Origin: Neurospora tetrasperma FGSC 2508 | Lineage: Eukaryota > Ascomycota > Sordariomycetes > Sordariales > Sordariaceae | Direction of reading: 5' to 3' | NCBI RefSeq assembly: GCF_000213175.1 | Contig: NW_009799101.1 | Span: 4,028,011 to 4,092,010, forward strand | DNA: 64,000 nucleotides | Shown: positions 10,399 to 21,655 of the stretch, in pieces | Position numbering within the stretch: the stretch's first letter is position 1 | Layout: each line of letters opens with the position of its first letter | Notes under the pieces: model-generated | The model's database searches: none | Told to the model about the DNA's origin: nothing | What the model saw: only the letters and a program-made list of their open reading frames with translations | Program-made: the position numbers and the translations under genes

Positions 10399-11955
10399 AT
10401 GCCCCGAGCATCCAAACTCCTCCCCTCCCTAGGACACGCCGCCTCCGGCGCCGGCGGCACCATCATCTCCACCTTGACCACCTACCCGCTCGACCTCGTC
10501 AATACGCGCCTCAAAGTACAACGCCAGTTGCGCGCCGACGGGGCCATTGGGCCTGAGGACGGGTACCAGGGGGTTTGGGATGCGTTCCAGGCGATTTACG
10601 AGAGGGAAGGGGGGATCAAGGCCTTCTTTGCGGGGTTGGGACCGGATTTGGGCAAGAGTGCTGCGGATAGTTTTTTGTTTTTCTTGTTTTACACGGTATG
10701 TTTTTCTTTCTTTTCTGGTTCCCTCTGGTGAAGGTGGTGGTGGTTGTGATGGTGGTGATGGTGATAGTGATAGTGCTGTAAGGAAGGGGAAGTAAGGGGG
10801 GAGAAAGGAAAAAAAAAAAAAAAAAAAGAAAAGGAAAAGAGAGAAAAAAAAGAAAAGGGAGCAGAAGGTAAAAATTCAGAGGGATGATGCTAATAAAACG
10901 ACGACAAAAAACAGTGGTTCCGCGCCAAACGCCTCCGCGTCAACGAACCCTACCTCAAAGTCCTCGAGGAACTCGCCGTCGGCGCCGCGGCCGGCGCCTG
11001 CGCAAAGTTATTCACCACGCCCGTCTCCAATGTCGTTACGCGCCGCCAGACAGCCAACCTGATTTCCTCCTCCTCCTCCTCCTCCTCCTCCTCCTCCTCC
11101 TCCTCCTCCTCCTCCTCCTCCTCCTCCTCTTCTGCATCACGAAGTAGTAACCCGTCTACCCCTACCGACGGCAGCAGCCCAGTCCGACGACGACCAAGTT
11201 CCCCCCCGGCTGCGGCTGCACCAGACCTCTCCTTCACCGAAACCATCGTTTCCATCTACCGCGAGCGCGGCTTGCTCAATGGGCTATGGGCCGGATACTC
11301 CGCCAGCCTGGTATTGACGCTCAACCCCAGCATGACCTTTTTCCTGCAGCAGATTCTGAAGCGGATGTTGGTTTCGAGGGAAAACTGGGAAGAACCAGGG
11401 AGTGCCATCACGTTTGTGATTGCGGCGTTGAGCAAGGTCATGGCTACGAGCGTGACGTATCCGTTCCAGATTGCCAAGGCGAGGGTGCAAGTTTCTGCGG
11501 CGCCTTCGTCGGCATCGGCATCGGCGTCCGCACCGAGGGATGATACTAGTAAGAAGGAGGTGAAGAAGGAGGGGAAGAAAGCAGCGGCTACTACGGGAAG
11601 GAGGAGGGAAACCATCTTCTCCACAGTCCGCCGAATAGCAGAAACCGAGGGTGTTAAAGCCCTGTACGATGGCATTGGAGGGGAATTGCTCAAGGCGTTC
11701 TTCAACCATGGCTTGACCATGTTGTCAAAGGATATCATCCATGGGTTGATCATACAGCTGTACTTTGCTGTGGTGGCGGCCTTGAAGGATTATAGAAAGA
11801 TCAGGGAGAGCGTGAGCAAGAGAGCGAAGAAAGCCAGAGGGGATATGAGCAGGTATTATATGCTTGCGACTTTGGCCGCGCAGATGTTGAGGCAGAGGGG
11901 GTTAAGGCAGACACTGGCGATGGCTGGGGTTCTTGGAAAGGGGAAGGTTGAGTAG
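10399..11955 (+). CDS. Mitochondrial-carrier family protein, probably peroxisomal nucleotide carrier type
   Basis: Exons 10399-10695 and 10915-11955 give 445 residues. Three carrier repeats are visible. Repeat 1 has YPLDLVNTRLKVQ (about 29-41). Repeat 2 has the weaker TTPVSNVVTRRQ. Repeat 3 has YPFQIAKARVQV. Such proteins exchange nucleotides, cofactors or metabolites across organelle membranes. The degenerate second signature and the order of motifs resemble the peroxisomal ANT1/PMP34 branch more than mitochondrial ADP/ATP carriers; this is a judgement from motifs only. A pure poly-Ser run encoded by TCC repeats sits between repeats 1 and 2, and an Ala/Ser then Lys-rich insert interrupts repeat 3. 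The 219-bp intron is unusually purine-rich, with A runs near 10809-10860. Stop is TAG, with a TGA two codons later. Confidence 0.85.
11064..11133 (+). repeat. (TCC)n microsatellite coding poly-Ser
   Basis: Roughly 21 uninterrupted TCC units followed by TCT TCT inside the second exon of the carrier gene. They encode about 23 serines in the loop between the first two carrier repeats. The run is in frame, so length change would alter only serine number. The near-perfect repetition implies recent slippage. Confidence 0.9.
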
Positions 11956-12151
11956 GAGTGAAGAGGGGTTGGGTTGATCATGATGGTGGGTGTCGGTGTA
12001 ACAATGCGCGGCTGCATAGGGTGGCGTATAGGCGTATGTATGTATTTATTTTAGGGATGAGCATGTTTTGATCAAAATCTTTATCTGTTTTGGCTGGAGG
12101 GTATACATATCTGTGAGGGTAATGGTGAACGTGAATGTCTAAGGGCAGAAC

Positions 12152-13410
12152 TTAACACGCGAAGCCGACTCCGTCTTTCTTGACCTGATTCGTGCCTCCA
12201 GCTGAGAACCCCGTACCTTCGCGCCTCAGTTCCACCAACCCAGGTTTTATCGTCTCCTTCTCTTTCTTCTCCTTCTTCCGTTCTTTCCCCTTTTTACTAC
12301 TCGACTCTTTCTTCTCCGTCAACTCCGTATCGCAGACATAGCACACGATAGCATCGGGATCTACATCCGGCGCATGCGGATCATGATGGCCCGTAGGCTT
12401 CATGAACTTGTCGACGCAGTTCTTACAAAGCACATGGCCACATGGCTTCGCCAGAGTTGCTCGCGACGAATTCGACAGCGACTTCTTGCAGGCGGGACAT
12501 ATCCTCGTCTTGGTTTTCGTGCTCGAGTCCTCCTCTTCCGTGAAGTTGATAGCGACAAGCGTGTGGAGCGAGTAAAAGTGCGGTCTGTCTTCGGGCGCGG
12601 CGGGACATGTCGGTTGGGTTTTGACTTTCTTCTTGATGTCGTGGAGGATGTCTTTGGAGTTCGAGGAGGGAGTTACGGAGGGCGACCAGAAGGAAGGGAG
12701 TTTGGGTTTCGAGGCCTGTTAGGGAACAAGACAAGTTAGAATGGAGCGCGATCGATATAGGGTGGAAGAAGCAAGGGGAGGCATACCTTTTCGTCTTCAA
12801 TGGCTCTCCTTGCTTTGGCTCGCTCCTCTTCAGCAATCCTCGCAACCTCGTCTCCGTCCAGAGAAAACTTGCGTTTCTCTCCCCTCTTTTCTTCTATCCT
12901 CTTCTCATCTCCATTCTTAGTTGATGTCGATTCGGTTTTTGGTAATGTGATGTCCCGCTTATCATCCCCATTGCCATTGCCCCTCTGAATCGACAATCCG
13001 GCCTGCGTAAGCTCAAACTCCCTAATCGCCCTCTCCTGTGCCTCGGCATCTCTTCTTGCTTGCTCCTCAGCTGCTTCCTTCTCCTCCTGCTCCCGCAGCT
13101 TCTCGGCGCGCTTGATCTCCTTCTTTTGCGCCAGGATGTTGGTCAGAGCGCATTCGCGGCAGAAGATGTCGCCGTGCAGACAGGCGACCGGGTCGATGGC
13201 GGTTTCGAGGCAGAGAGAGCATGACGCAAACGGCAGGAAGGATTCGCGCGAGAGACGGGCGGAGGAGGCGGTCCAGGCGGCTTTGGCTAGCTGCCGCTCG
13301 TACGAGGTAAAGACGGGTCGGCTGGTGTTTCTTTTGCCTGAGAGGTCAGAGTCTTGGACGTCTCAGATGTGTGGTGGAAGAATTAGAGGGGCGGGCTTAC
13401 TGTGTGACAT
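12152..13410 (-). CDS. NOSIP-type U-box/RING zinc-finger protein
   Basis: Minus-strand exons 13401-13410, 12787-13337 and 12152-12715 give 374 residues. The first exon is only 10 bases (Met-Ser-His plus one base). The N-terminus [17 protein letters not shown] matches the conserved start of the NOSIP family. It is followed by an atypical U-box half with [17 protein letters not shown] and CREC. The middle is a long Glu/Lys/Arg coiled coil. The C-terminal half has [17 protein letters not shown] and CYVCD, forming the second RING-like zinc site. Family members are nuclear E3 ubiquitin ligases, often found with spliceosomes. The extreme C-terminus, [14 protein letters not shown], resembles the family's usual Gly-Phe ending. 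It converges with the carrier gene, 196 bp apart. Stop TAA. Confidence 0.88.
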
Positions 13411-14192
13411 GTTGTTGGCTATGCTCGTTCAATGAGGTTTGTTGATGTTTTGGTAAAAGTTTTGGAGAAGCAGTCGGGCAGTCGTGAGGTCACAGGAAGA
13501 TGAGAAGTCGCGAAGTTCCCTCTGAACAGCCCCAGGCAGGGACCTAACAATTGCAGCACAACAGCAGTTCCCCAGGCCCACACTGTTTGCGCGGGCGCCA
13601 GTGGACGGCTCTTGTGGAGTGGATTAGGGGATTGTGGGGAAGACTTGTCCACTGTGGTGACCCTGTCAGGCACATGCTGAAATCGTTGGCCCGTCGGATT
13701 TTACAGCGGACGGACGGGATGAGGGTTCGTTCTGCCGTGCGCTGTGACGCCGATCGCCTCCCGCCCCTTGGTTTCCATTGCAGAAAGTTGGGAAAATGGA
13801 AGAGACGGGGGAAGGACCGAAATAAAGTCGAATGTTTTTTGTCGCCTCAACAATTCTCATTGTCATGTAACCTACCCTAGATATTTGGCTTTTTCCCAAT
13901 TAATTCCAAACCTGGCATCGCTCTCTTCCTACTGCTTTCGTGGTGATTGTCGCGGGGACGGCTATCCATAGGATCGACCGCTTGCTCCATGTTCCACTCC
14001 AGTTGACCTGACTTTCTGCGGATGGCAAAAACCATGAAAAGAAGCCGGCCTTGACTCGTGATAAAAATTTCAGAATACCTACTTTGGTCACAACACTTCT
14101 TTTTTTTTTTTTTATCGCGCCACTCGCCGCTTTCTCTTGATTCCTACCAGAACAGAGTGATACCTTGACCGTCACTCTCGCCCTTTTCGGGA
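13411..14192. other. Shared promoter of the NOSIP and tafazzin genes
   Basis: The two genes diverge from this roughly 780-bp region. A T run lies at about 14099-14113, shortly before the tafazzin leader. No open frame here looks like a protein. Confidence 0.5.
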
Positions 14193-15806
14193 ATGTCGTC
14201 CAATATGACGTCGTCGGCAAATTATAAACCACCAGCACCGGCTGCAGATGCTGCCACTGGCTCTCATGGCACCACCGCCACCACCACCAGCAGCACGATG
14301 GCCTCGCCGCAGCAACAGCAACAGCAGCAAATACAGAACCACGCACAAGCGCCTCACAGCCCTAATCTCCCGTCGCGAATTGCGTCGGTGATGATTATGG
14401 GCCTGACGGGTATCATCTCCAGGACATTCTTGTACGGCTTCAACGACATTGAAGTCAAGGGCCTCGACAGGTTCAAGCAGCTTCTAGACAGTCGCGAAGA
14501 TCCGGAGAGGAGAGAGCGTGGACTTCTCACAGGTGCGTTAATTAATAAGGTTCTACTACATGTAAAAATGTCCATGCTAACAGTGTAAATTGCAGTCTCC
14601 AACCATATCAGTGTGTGAGTGCCTCAAGTCCGTGAGCTTCAGACAGTCAACCCAGAACACCAAAGCTCACATGTGTGATGACATTATGCAGTCTCGATGA
14701 CCCGGTAGTATGGGGTGTCCTCCCATTAAGTTACGCCTTCAACCCGAACAATCTCCGCTGGACACTGGCCGCTCATGACATTTGCTTCGCCAACCCGTAC
14801 GTCTTCTTCTTCCAACTCCCTCATCCCTGACCCCATCCCATCCCATCCTATCTCATCCCATCTCATCTTATCTGATCCTAACCTCCTTCACAGAACATTC
14901 TCCGCTTTCTTCACAGCCGGCCAAGTCCTCCCCTGCCACCGCCTCAAACACTCCCCGCACGGCGGCCTCTTCCAGCCTTCCCTAACGCAAGCCATCCGCC
15001 TCTTATCCTCCCAACCTTTCACGCAACCCGGCTTCTCCCCCGCGCCCCTGACCTCCCCCGTTACTTCCCTCTCGACCCCTTCAGCAGTCGACATCCCCGA
15101 CCCCTTCACCATCGGCACCCTCACCTACTCCACCACCGGCTCCGACTCCCACCCCGCCCCCTCCATCTACACTCGCAACCGACACTCCTGGGTACACGTC
15201 TTCCCCGAGGGCTTGGTCCACCAGCACCCGCAGGTCGATCTGCGGTACTTCAAGTGGGGCGTTGCGCGCCTGATTCTCGAGAGCGAGCCGGCTCCCGACG
15301 TGGTGCCCATGTTCATCGATGGTACGCAGCACGTGATGAACGAGGAGCGCGGGTTCCCGCGTTTCCTGCCGAGGATCGGCAAGAAGATCCGGGTGGCGTT
15401 TGGGGAGGTGGTGGATTACGAGAGGGAGTTTGGGGATTTGCGGAGGAGGTGGAGGAGGGAGGTGGAGAGGGTACGTCAACAAGAGGAAGAAGAGGTAAAG
15501 GCTGCTACGAAGGCTGCAAAGGCTGCTAAGGGGAACGAGTTGGTTACTGTGGAGAACAGCAGCAGCAAGCCGAGGTTGCTGGGTGACTTGCCTGAGCAGC
15601 TCAAGTATTCAGAGGAGGCGCAGAAGATCAGGATCGAGTGCGCGAGGAGGATGAGGGAGCAGGTCCTCAAGGTCAGGAGGGAGTTGGGCGGGTATGACGA
15701 GAGTGATCCCAACTTTGGAGAGGCGAGCACGTGGGCGCCGGATAGGAAGGTCAAGGCGGAGAAGTATAAGAGCAGAGTGGATGGGAGCGAGATTAACCAG
15801 GACTAG
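14193..15806 (+). CDS. Tafazzin, mitochondrial phospholipid-lysophospholipid transacylase
   Basis: Exons 14193-14532, 14596-14614, 14692-14796 and 14894-15806 give 458 residues. The second exon is a 19-base micro-exon coding the NHIS part of the catalytic motif. After splicing the HX4D motif reads NHISVLDDP. Other family landmarks are DICFANP, the Gly-rich TAGQVLPC substrate segment, HVFPEGLVHQ, and VPMFIDG. The enzyme remodels cardiolipin acyl chains on mitochondrial membranes facing the intermembrane space. The first 70 residues are a Thr/Ser/Gln-rich low-complexity leader. A long insertion (about 15000-15180, Pro/Ser/Thr-rich) separates the HX4D and FPEG blocks compared with human tafazzin. 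The C-terminal half carries an Arg/Glu/Lys helix. Stop TAG with a TAA four codons later. Assignment is strong. Confidence 0.92.
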
Positions 15807-16573
15807 GAGTGCCGTGGCTAAGTCTGCTCGTCTATCAGTCTGCGACTGTTGTGTGTGCGAGAGAGTGTGGGGGTTGAGATGGAGTGAAAAAAACAAAATA
15901 GGGTCCAGAGAGGCCAGAGCGCGACTGGCTAGCTGCCCGAGTCTCAGCTACCTCGGTCCGAGAAGAGAGGAGAAGTAGAGACATTATGGATGTATCTTGT
16001 ATGTATATAGATTTGCGGTTTGGTGACATGGGCGTCTGTGATAGTTGGCGAAATCTAGAAAGCGGGCGGATCAAGATAGAGCAAGGTTGGGAAAAGCAAT
16101 TTATTGTATTTCATTCACGAGATACATCGGGAGGGCTAGCAGGGCTTGAAATCAGCCTCTTGCGTTGTCTACAGTCGAGTATGATCATGAGAGTAGGGGA
16201 TATTTGGGGATCTTAAATCAAACAGGCCTATTACACATTCGGTCTATTTGACAAGATTAATGTTCATTGGGCTGGTTTATGAGCAGTAATATATACCTTG
16301 AAAAGTCATTCAATAACCCCGGCTTGATTCCTTACTTTCAGCTGTGAACATAATACCCAAGTGAGCAAAATGTAACTTGGGAGAAGATTTATTGTTCAAA
16401 CTTGGGTATCCAAAGGGGTAGTTTGTGACCCTCAGTGCCAGCCTTCCACATACCCGTGTAAGTTCGCCAATCCTACAAAAATTTGCCCATTCCCATCTGG
16501 TGGCCTGATCCGAATATTCCCAGTTCCTTTCGTAAGCCACCCCCTTTCGCCGGATTTCAAATATCCAACGCTG
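15807..16573. other. Convergent 3' region between tafazzin and the Zn2Cys6 gene
   Basis: Contains the two 3' UTRs. On the minus strand the Zn2Cys6 frame remains open beyond its TGA for 87 codons, to 16310 (see findings). No independent gene is seen. Confidence 0.5.
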
Positions 16574-18803
16574 TCAAGAATACGACTCCTCCGGCCTCTC
16601 GTGATACCAAAGCAGCTGCTGCCCTCCCGCGAGCTGCGTCTGTGGTTGCGGCACAACAATAGGCGCCTTTTTCCTCGACGAAGGCAGAGACTCTATCGAC
16701 GTTAACACCCCTTCCGGCGGCGTATCGGCCCTCTCTTGCTTGACCTCGTTGTTGCTGTTGTTGTTGCCGCTACCTCCGACACCGCCATCCACCACCAACG
16801 TCTCTGCCAACCCTCTCGCCTGCAACATCCCAGTATCCGCAAAAATAGTCTCCAGCATATTTCGGGCAAACACCGTATAATGCCTTGGCACACCCGGTGC
16901 TGACCCAGCCACTTGAATCTGGAACAACAAGTTCGGCAAACCCACCACGCCCATTCCCGCCCCTCCACTCGTCATATCGATATAATCTCGATGCTGCCTT
17001 TCCAGCCTCGGATGTCGGTAATGCGTCGGGATGGAAACCAACAAGTCGCGCGCAACACGCCGAATGGTGGCAAGGATGTTCTGCTGTTCCGCCGCCATGT
17101 TGGCGGGGGAAAACACTTGCGCACAGCTCACCGGGTATCGATCGCTAAACTCGATCAGCAGCCGACACGTGAGCAGCCGCAGCCAGCGCTGGTGGTTCCA
17201 GCCGCGGGCGACCCAATGGTCGGCATAGACATGGTAGCTATCTTCGAAGACGCCGTCCGAAGGGAAGAAGCCGGGGGCGCAGCGCTCTTCGAGGATGGTC
17301 CATATGGAGCTGACACTTCCTTGGCTGTGCTGGCGTTCCCAGGCGTCGAGCTCGGCGTCGATGGCGAGGGCGCTCCGGATGATTTGCGAGGTTTTGGGCC
17401 GTCCGTCGATGAGGGCGTAGTTGCTTAGGTAGGCATTTAGCTTGAGCAAGCGAGTGGCGATGTCGAGGATCTCGACGGCGGGTTTGTCGGAGGGTGCGGC
17501 GAGGCGGTTGCATAAATCGAACCAGCCGCTGTAGGCAGGTGGGAGGGCGAGGTTGCCGACGTAGAATGGGTTGAGCTGGTGATGTTAGTCTAACTGAGAA
17601 TCGGTAGGATGGGTTGAAGTTGGGGGGTTGAGGGTACCAGGGCAAGACATAGTTGTAGGAAACCACGCATCAGGTCTTGAGGTAGGTTAGGAATACAGAG
17701 AAAGTTACTGAGTAAGGCTGTGGCTCCCATCAAATGGGTTCGCACCGCCTCGGTTGGTCGACCTTTGTTTCGGATTACCTAGAAAGACATGTTAGTAACA
17801 CCGTCCAAGAATCAATGATACATAAGAGATAGTCCTCACTTCATAGATCGCAAGCATGATGACAGTTCGTAAAGAGATATCCAAGTTCATTGCCTGAGGG
17901 TTTGCTATCGAGGATGCCGTATGTTGAAGTGCCAAGCCGTATTTTTGCCTCGCCATGGTAACCAATGCCTTGTTGCCAGTGAGGTTGGACATACTCGCCA
18001 ACCCTACGGCTGCCATCATGTCCCGAAACTCAGGGGCATGAATCCATTCCACCATCCGCAGCTCATGTGCCGCGGTAGGTTCGTCCGGATGTCCCACCAC
18101 ATAATGCTCGACGTAAAACTGGATGGCCTGGTCGTCCTTAGTGGCGTAGATCTCTTTTGGTAGCCTTGTACGGCTGTGTTCGGGTGCTGCTGACAACTTG
18201 AACCGCGGCCTTTCGGAGAAGTAGCTTCGACTGGAGACGACGCTCTTGGGAGAGGGAGTTGACGATGAAGACGAAGATGAAAATGACGAAGAGCTGGAAG
18301 GCGAATCCGCGGAATCCGGGAGGTCTGAAATCCCCCACTGAGCGTGTGCCTTCTGGATAACCTTGGTGCTCTCATCTCGAAACATCAACGACAACTGGTC
18401 CCTATAGCCGGGACAGCTCTTGCCCACTCGGATGCATTGGGTGCATTGTGGCTGAATCTTATCACACTATAAAGCAGAGGAAGGATATCAGCAACCAAGT
18501 GACTTGTCAATAAAGTGATGCAGGAGATCGAGATATATATGTTTTGTGTTGTTGTGACCTGGAGCTCTTATGGGCTGGGGCTCGGCTATAAGCAAAGGAT
18601 GATCCCCATAATGTAACGCCTCAACATGGACAATGGGTACTTTAGACTTTGTAGATATTTGCTCGTTGCACATTGTGAGACAGTGCTGGGGCTTGAAGGT
18701 GTTGTGTGGGAGCGGGCATTTATAAGGATAGGGCGGCACATACCTTGATTCTCCTGGTTCGACAGTTCTGGCACCCCTGGGAGGCTTTGCCGCAATAGAC
18801 CAT
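16574..18803 (-). CDS. Zn(II)2Cys6 fungal transcription factor
   Basis: Minus-strand exons 18744-18803, 17840-18466, 17638-17778 and 16574-17575 give 609 residues. The binuclear zinc cluster is split by the first intron (277 bp): CGKASQGCQNCRTRRIK, then CDKIQPQCTQCIRVGKSC. This supplies all six cysteines of the cluster, which sits at the extreme N-terminus as usual. A Ser-rich linker (about 18230-18300) follows. Then comes a helical middle region resembling the regulatory domain of the large fungal family that includes sterol- and secondary-metabolism regulators. The DNA target and pathway cannot be inferred, because the neighbours are housekeeping genes. The C-terminal 60 residues are Asn/Gln/Pro-rich and end in SYS. 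All three introns are in frame and 61-277 bp long. Stop TGA. Confidence 0.88.
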
Positions 18804-21655
18804 GGTTCGGTACGATCCGAGAATGACAGTGTACTTGCAGGATGTATAGATTCCGTGTGCCGGCGTCGGTAACCAGTGATTGCAGAGACAATGGGCGTAC
18901 TGTCGATTCCACCTGAATGACTGTCGGTCGTATCGTGATGTGTCAAAAAGTGACCAGGAGGAGACCAGCTACGAGACAATTGTCGGATAGGGAAAGCAGA
19001 TCGTAAAATGGTGGGAAAAGCCCGGCATATCACTGCAAACCCATGCCATATGCCTCCACATCAAGCACGCCGTGTTCCTAGTCTCCCGCTAGAGACAGCG
19101 GCTTATGCTTGCCGTTTTGTCCTCCGGCGAAAATGGTAGCAGAGCAACGTGGGGATAGGTATCAACCGGCGCGGAGATTACCACCTCAGCATTACTTGGA
19201 GGCAGCAAAAGGGCACTCCATTCCGAGATTTGCATTCCCAGCTTCTTCTCCCCAGTCACCACACATCAAGGCATGGAGTGTAGAGTACAAACGTTGAAGC
19301 GAAACCCAGGTGGCGTCCTCTGGGTTGAAGCTGATCTCATCCCCATCCCGTGAAGAGCGAACATGACCGTCTTTACCTCTTCAGCTTTCACGGTTCGAGG
19401 TTGGGTATGTAGCTGGTCGTCTCCACGTCGAGCCATGGCAGATAACATTGTGATTCCTGGCACGGTCAGCTGGTTGGATGAACCACTGTTTCTGTGGGTT
19501 TAAATCCAAACATGCCATGATGTGAGGGCCGTGCGCTTCCGCTTACCGCACTGTTGGAGCACATCCACAGTGAATGTGTGGTGTGGGGGGACGATCCTTG
19601 TATGCAGTGTGAGACCAGGCACGGATAGGTAGGTTTCTTGGCCCTTCTGGCGGCGGGAGGGTTCGATGGAAGTTCATCCAAGATGTCAATACTTGATGAT
19701 CAACTCGAGAGCCCTAAGAACGACCCTGTCTGTTTGCTGCTATGTAGCTTGTATCGCCGTCAAAAGTGGCCGTGATGTGTTGGTTGTGGTGTTGCCATGT
19801 GACGAACGTTTTGTGATGCTGTACCTTGACATACATAGCACAGTAGCTGTCAAGCCTGCATAAGTGGAAACCCCTGCTTATCTAGCTTTGCGAGAGCAGC
19901 CCTGGTCTCCAACTTGCAGCATTTCCAAGGCCGAAATCGTTAGGCTCCAAACAGCTTTGCTGGTCCACGAAGAACCATAAACAATAGACCACATAGCTGG
20001 TTGGCGACGACGACGACGGCGAGAGGTGGAGATATTCCGTGAGATGCTTCCTAAGAAGATATCGTATTCTATCGCGGCCATCCGGGGGTTGTGTAGGTAC
20101 AGTGTCTGGTGGCTGGGCAGGGGATTAAGGGGCAAGTCCCCCACTACCCCTGATGCTGCAGCCCTTTTCCATGATATCCCGGAATCCGGATGTCTAGCGC
20201 GCGCCTCAACCCTTTAGGACACAAATCTGCTTGCTAATAACGCAGAGTGTTAAGAAAAGGGTTGATGGTGGGAAGTGACATGACTGATAGCAATTTGATA
20301 TCGACAAACTGGTAGGAGTCCAAAGCAGGCACGGGGAGTACGCAGTGGCATAACAACAGTGTTCCTTGACAAATGGAAGCGGATTTCAATTTCATTTATG
20401 GGAGGAACTTGATGCTTGTCAAGGGTTCAAGGGCAGAAATGTAGTGTATATATATCGCAATGAGATCTACCCGGGAAGTACACTGGTACACTCCTTGTAT
20501 GCCATATGTGAAACCAAACACCTTTTGGCTTCACTTGATCGACGTGTCTCGCCCGCTAGGAAAAGCCCAAGTTGATATGCAGTGCCTCTCTCCCGTCTTT
20601 CGTGAGTGGGAGCTTGCCATCCAGACAAAGGAAGGCCTAGAGGTAGCCTTCCACCGCTTGGGACATTGGCCTCGGTCCGTTCGTCTTGCTCTACGTACGC
20701 TCAGATGATGGCGTCGTGCCCGTCATTCATGTGCAAGAAGGAAGGAGCTCGGGAGCAAAGGCGATGAGAAGTGGGAGGTTTCCAGGTAGAGAGAGAAATA
20801 GAGAGGTACGTACCCGTTGCCTGCCAATAGCAACAGTCCGTCCCCTTCTTCCTCACACCCACGGCTACTTCCGAATTGGGTGAGCTTGGATTGAATGTGG
20901 GGCTCTCTACCATTCAGAGGACGGGAAGGTTCCCCAAATGCGGGCGGCGGCAACACCGCAACCCAAACCATAAAGTTTTCTGTTCGTTGCTGCCACCACT
21001 GCAGCTTGAGATCACATTTGCCCTTAACAGCCCGACCAGGACCACTGCACTGCGTAACCACAAACTGCCATCGTATTATTCACGACTGACCTCTTCACAA
21101 TTCCCTCTCTCCCAACCCACGAATACCTCTACCCAGTCCCCAGTGCCAACGCGTTTCTCTCCATTCCGCCAGACTTACAACTAGTACGTAGTGTACAAGA
21201 ACAACAGCCATCGCCGAGGAGGACAAGGTGCTTTTTCCTTCGCCAGGCAGCTTTCTACTTACCCCCCGCCACCAATAATTTTTCCAGATTTCTTGTGTGG
21301 CCGCCCCCGCACAATATCTTTTTTTCTTCGCACCTCATCCTCAACCGTCGCAGCAAGTAATCCGCTTCCCCAAGTCCGCACAAGCACGAGGTAAGCAGCT
21401 AGCCCCTCTGTCAAGCTGTCTAGTCAAGGTCCCGGGATGTTGTCACAGAGCAGACTGACGTTTGCCCCAGGTTGAGCTCAGATCTCCACTCTTGGTTGCC
21501 CCACTCTGCTGGTCGTCCACGTTAAATCGGCAGCTTTTTCCCTCGACACGCGCCTACTTCTGGCATTCATCCTGCCATCTACGCCATTCCACGACACCGC
21601 ACTCACATCCACATCCATCAACTCTCTTCTTGGCGTTACGAAAACCACCGCAATC
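18804..21655. other. Long intergenic region and leader of the G3BP-like gene
   Basis: About 2.8 kb. From 18804 to about 20900 I see only short conflicting frames. From about 21000 the plus strand is C/T-rich and probably transcribed as the leader of the gene starting at 21656. No RNA gene, repeat or mobile element was recognised. Confidence 0.5.
21391..21470 (+). other. Probable 5' UTR intron
   Basis: A consensus donor, GAG|GTAAGC, at 21391 pairs with a pyrimidine-flanked acceptor, CCCCAG, at 21470. A CTGAC branch-like element lies just upstream of the acceptor. It is 80 bp long and ends 185 bp before the ATG of the G3BP-like gene. Leader introns are common in highly expressed fungal genes. 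This is a prediction from splice signals alone. Confidence 0.5.
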
